Below, one piece after another: positions 63,988 to 64,000 of a DNA stretch of 64,000 nt (positions are counted from its first letter, which is position 1; each line of letters opens with the position of its first letter). The position numbers and the translations under genes are program-made. The DNA lies in contig NZ_SNZR01000011.1 in the NCBI RefSeq assembly GCF_004363955.1, positions 930,001 through 994,000 on the forward strand. The letters are read 5' to 3'. The notes beneath the pieces are model-generated. The model ran no database searches and had not been told where the DNA came from. It saw only the letters and a program-made list of their open reading frames with translations. The DNA is from Enterovirga rhinocerotis. GTDB lineage: Bacteria > Pseudomonadota > Alphaproteobacteria > Rhizobiales > Beijerinckiaceae.

Positions 63988-64000
63988 ATGTCTAGCGTTA
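63988..64000 (+). CDS. Possible start of the next gene (partial)
   Basis: ATG at 63988 has GAGG six bases upstream and the first four codons are open (MSSV), but the window ends here. It could equally be chance. Confidence 0.2.

Overview
The window is a 64 kb piece of a GC-rich chromosome from an alphaproteobacterium, most likely order Hyphomicrobiales (Rhizobiales). The evidence is gene content and order: rnhB next to a CcrM-type adenine methyltransferase and mutY, the dciA/dsbA/smc cluster, rpiA-DUF2059-gor, ETF-ubiquinone oxidoreductase with a TPR protein and ispE, DUF2336 and IalB proteins, an alphaproteobacterial LexA box, and a Rhizobiales-type dispersed repeat. The genus cannot be fixed from the sequence alone.

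Layout. 1-4 kb: end of a rhomboid protease, CBS protein, patatin-like lipase, hisI, an IscU-like protein and yidD. 3-6.5 kb: a YfhO-type membrane protein with a coupled secreted protein. 6.7-11 kb: nitroreductase, flavin reductase, a citrate-lyase-like protein, lytic transglycosylase, DUF2336. 11-18 kb: homogentisate dioxygenase with a divergent MarR regulator, a TAXI-TRAP uptake operon with two binding proteins, and an XRE/RelE pair. 18-30 kb: glucan biosynthesis protein, accA with a coupled 51-residue membrane protein, uppP, GST, queG, an NAD-dependent epimerase, an APH/P-loop protein, a class III aminotransferase, acylphosphatase. 30-39 kb: enoyl-CoA hydratase, hotdog thioesterase, a second toxin-antitoxin pair, rplM-rpsI, an ECF41 sigma unit, tRNA-Val, gph, rpiA-DUF2059-gor, hspQ, a malyl-CoA-lyase-like protein. 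39-49 kb: smc, two DsbA proteins, dciA, a formyltransferase, mutY, ccrM, rnhB. 49-60 kb: a radical SAM protein with a LexA box, moaB, zinc metallopeptidase, uracil-DNA glycosylase, ETF-QO, TPR protein, ispE, an IalB protein and a Gly/Tyr/Pro repeat protein.

From about 60.6 kb to the end lies the left part of an integrated element: a P4-type tyrosine integrase, an AlpA-like regulator, several tiny ORFs joined by start/stop overlaps, and a winged-helix protein whose gene contains about five iteron-like repeats of roughly 36 bp. This looks like a phage-type replication initiator with an internal origin.

A recurring theme is two families of GC-rich palindromic repeats. Some lie between genes, but one copy is inserted in frame in the epimerase gene and two copies form the 5' end and the stop codon of the marR gene. 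Other points are a sequence matching the ECF41 promoter in front of the ECF41 operon, a perfect GAAC-N7-GAAC LexA site, and two DNA/RNA maintenance genes (mutY, queG) with no ordinary start codon at the expected place.
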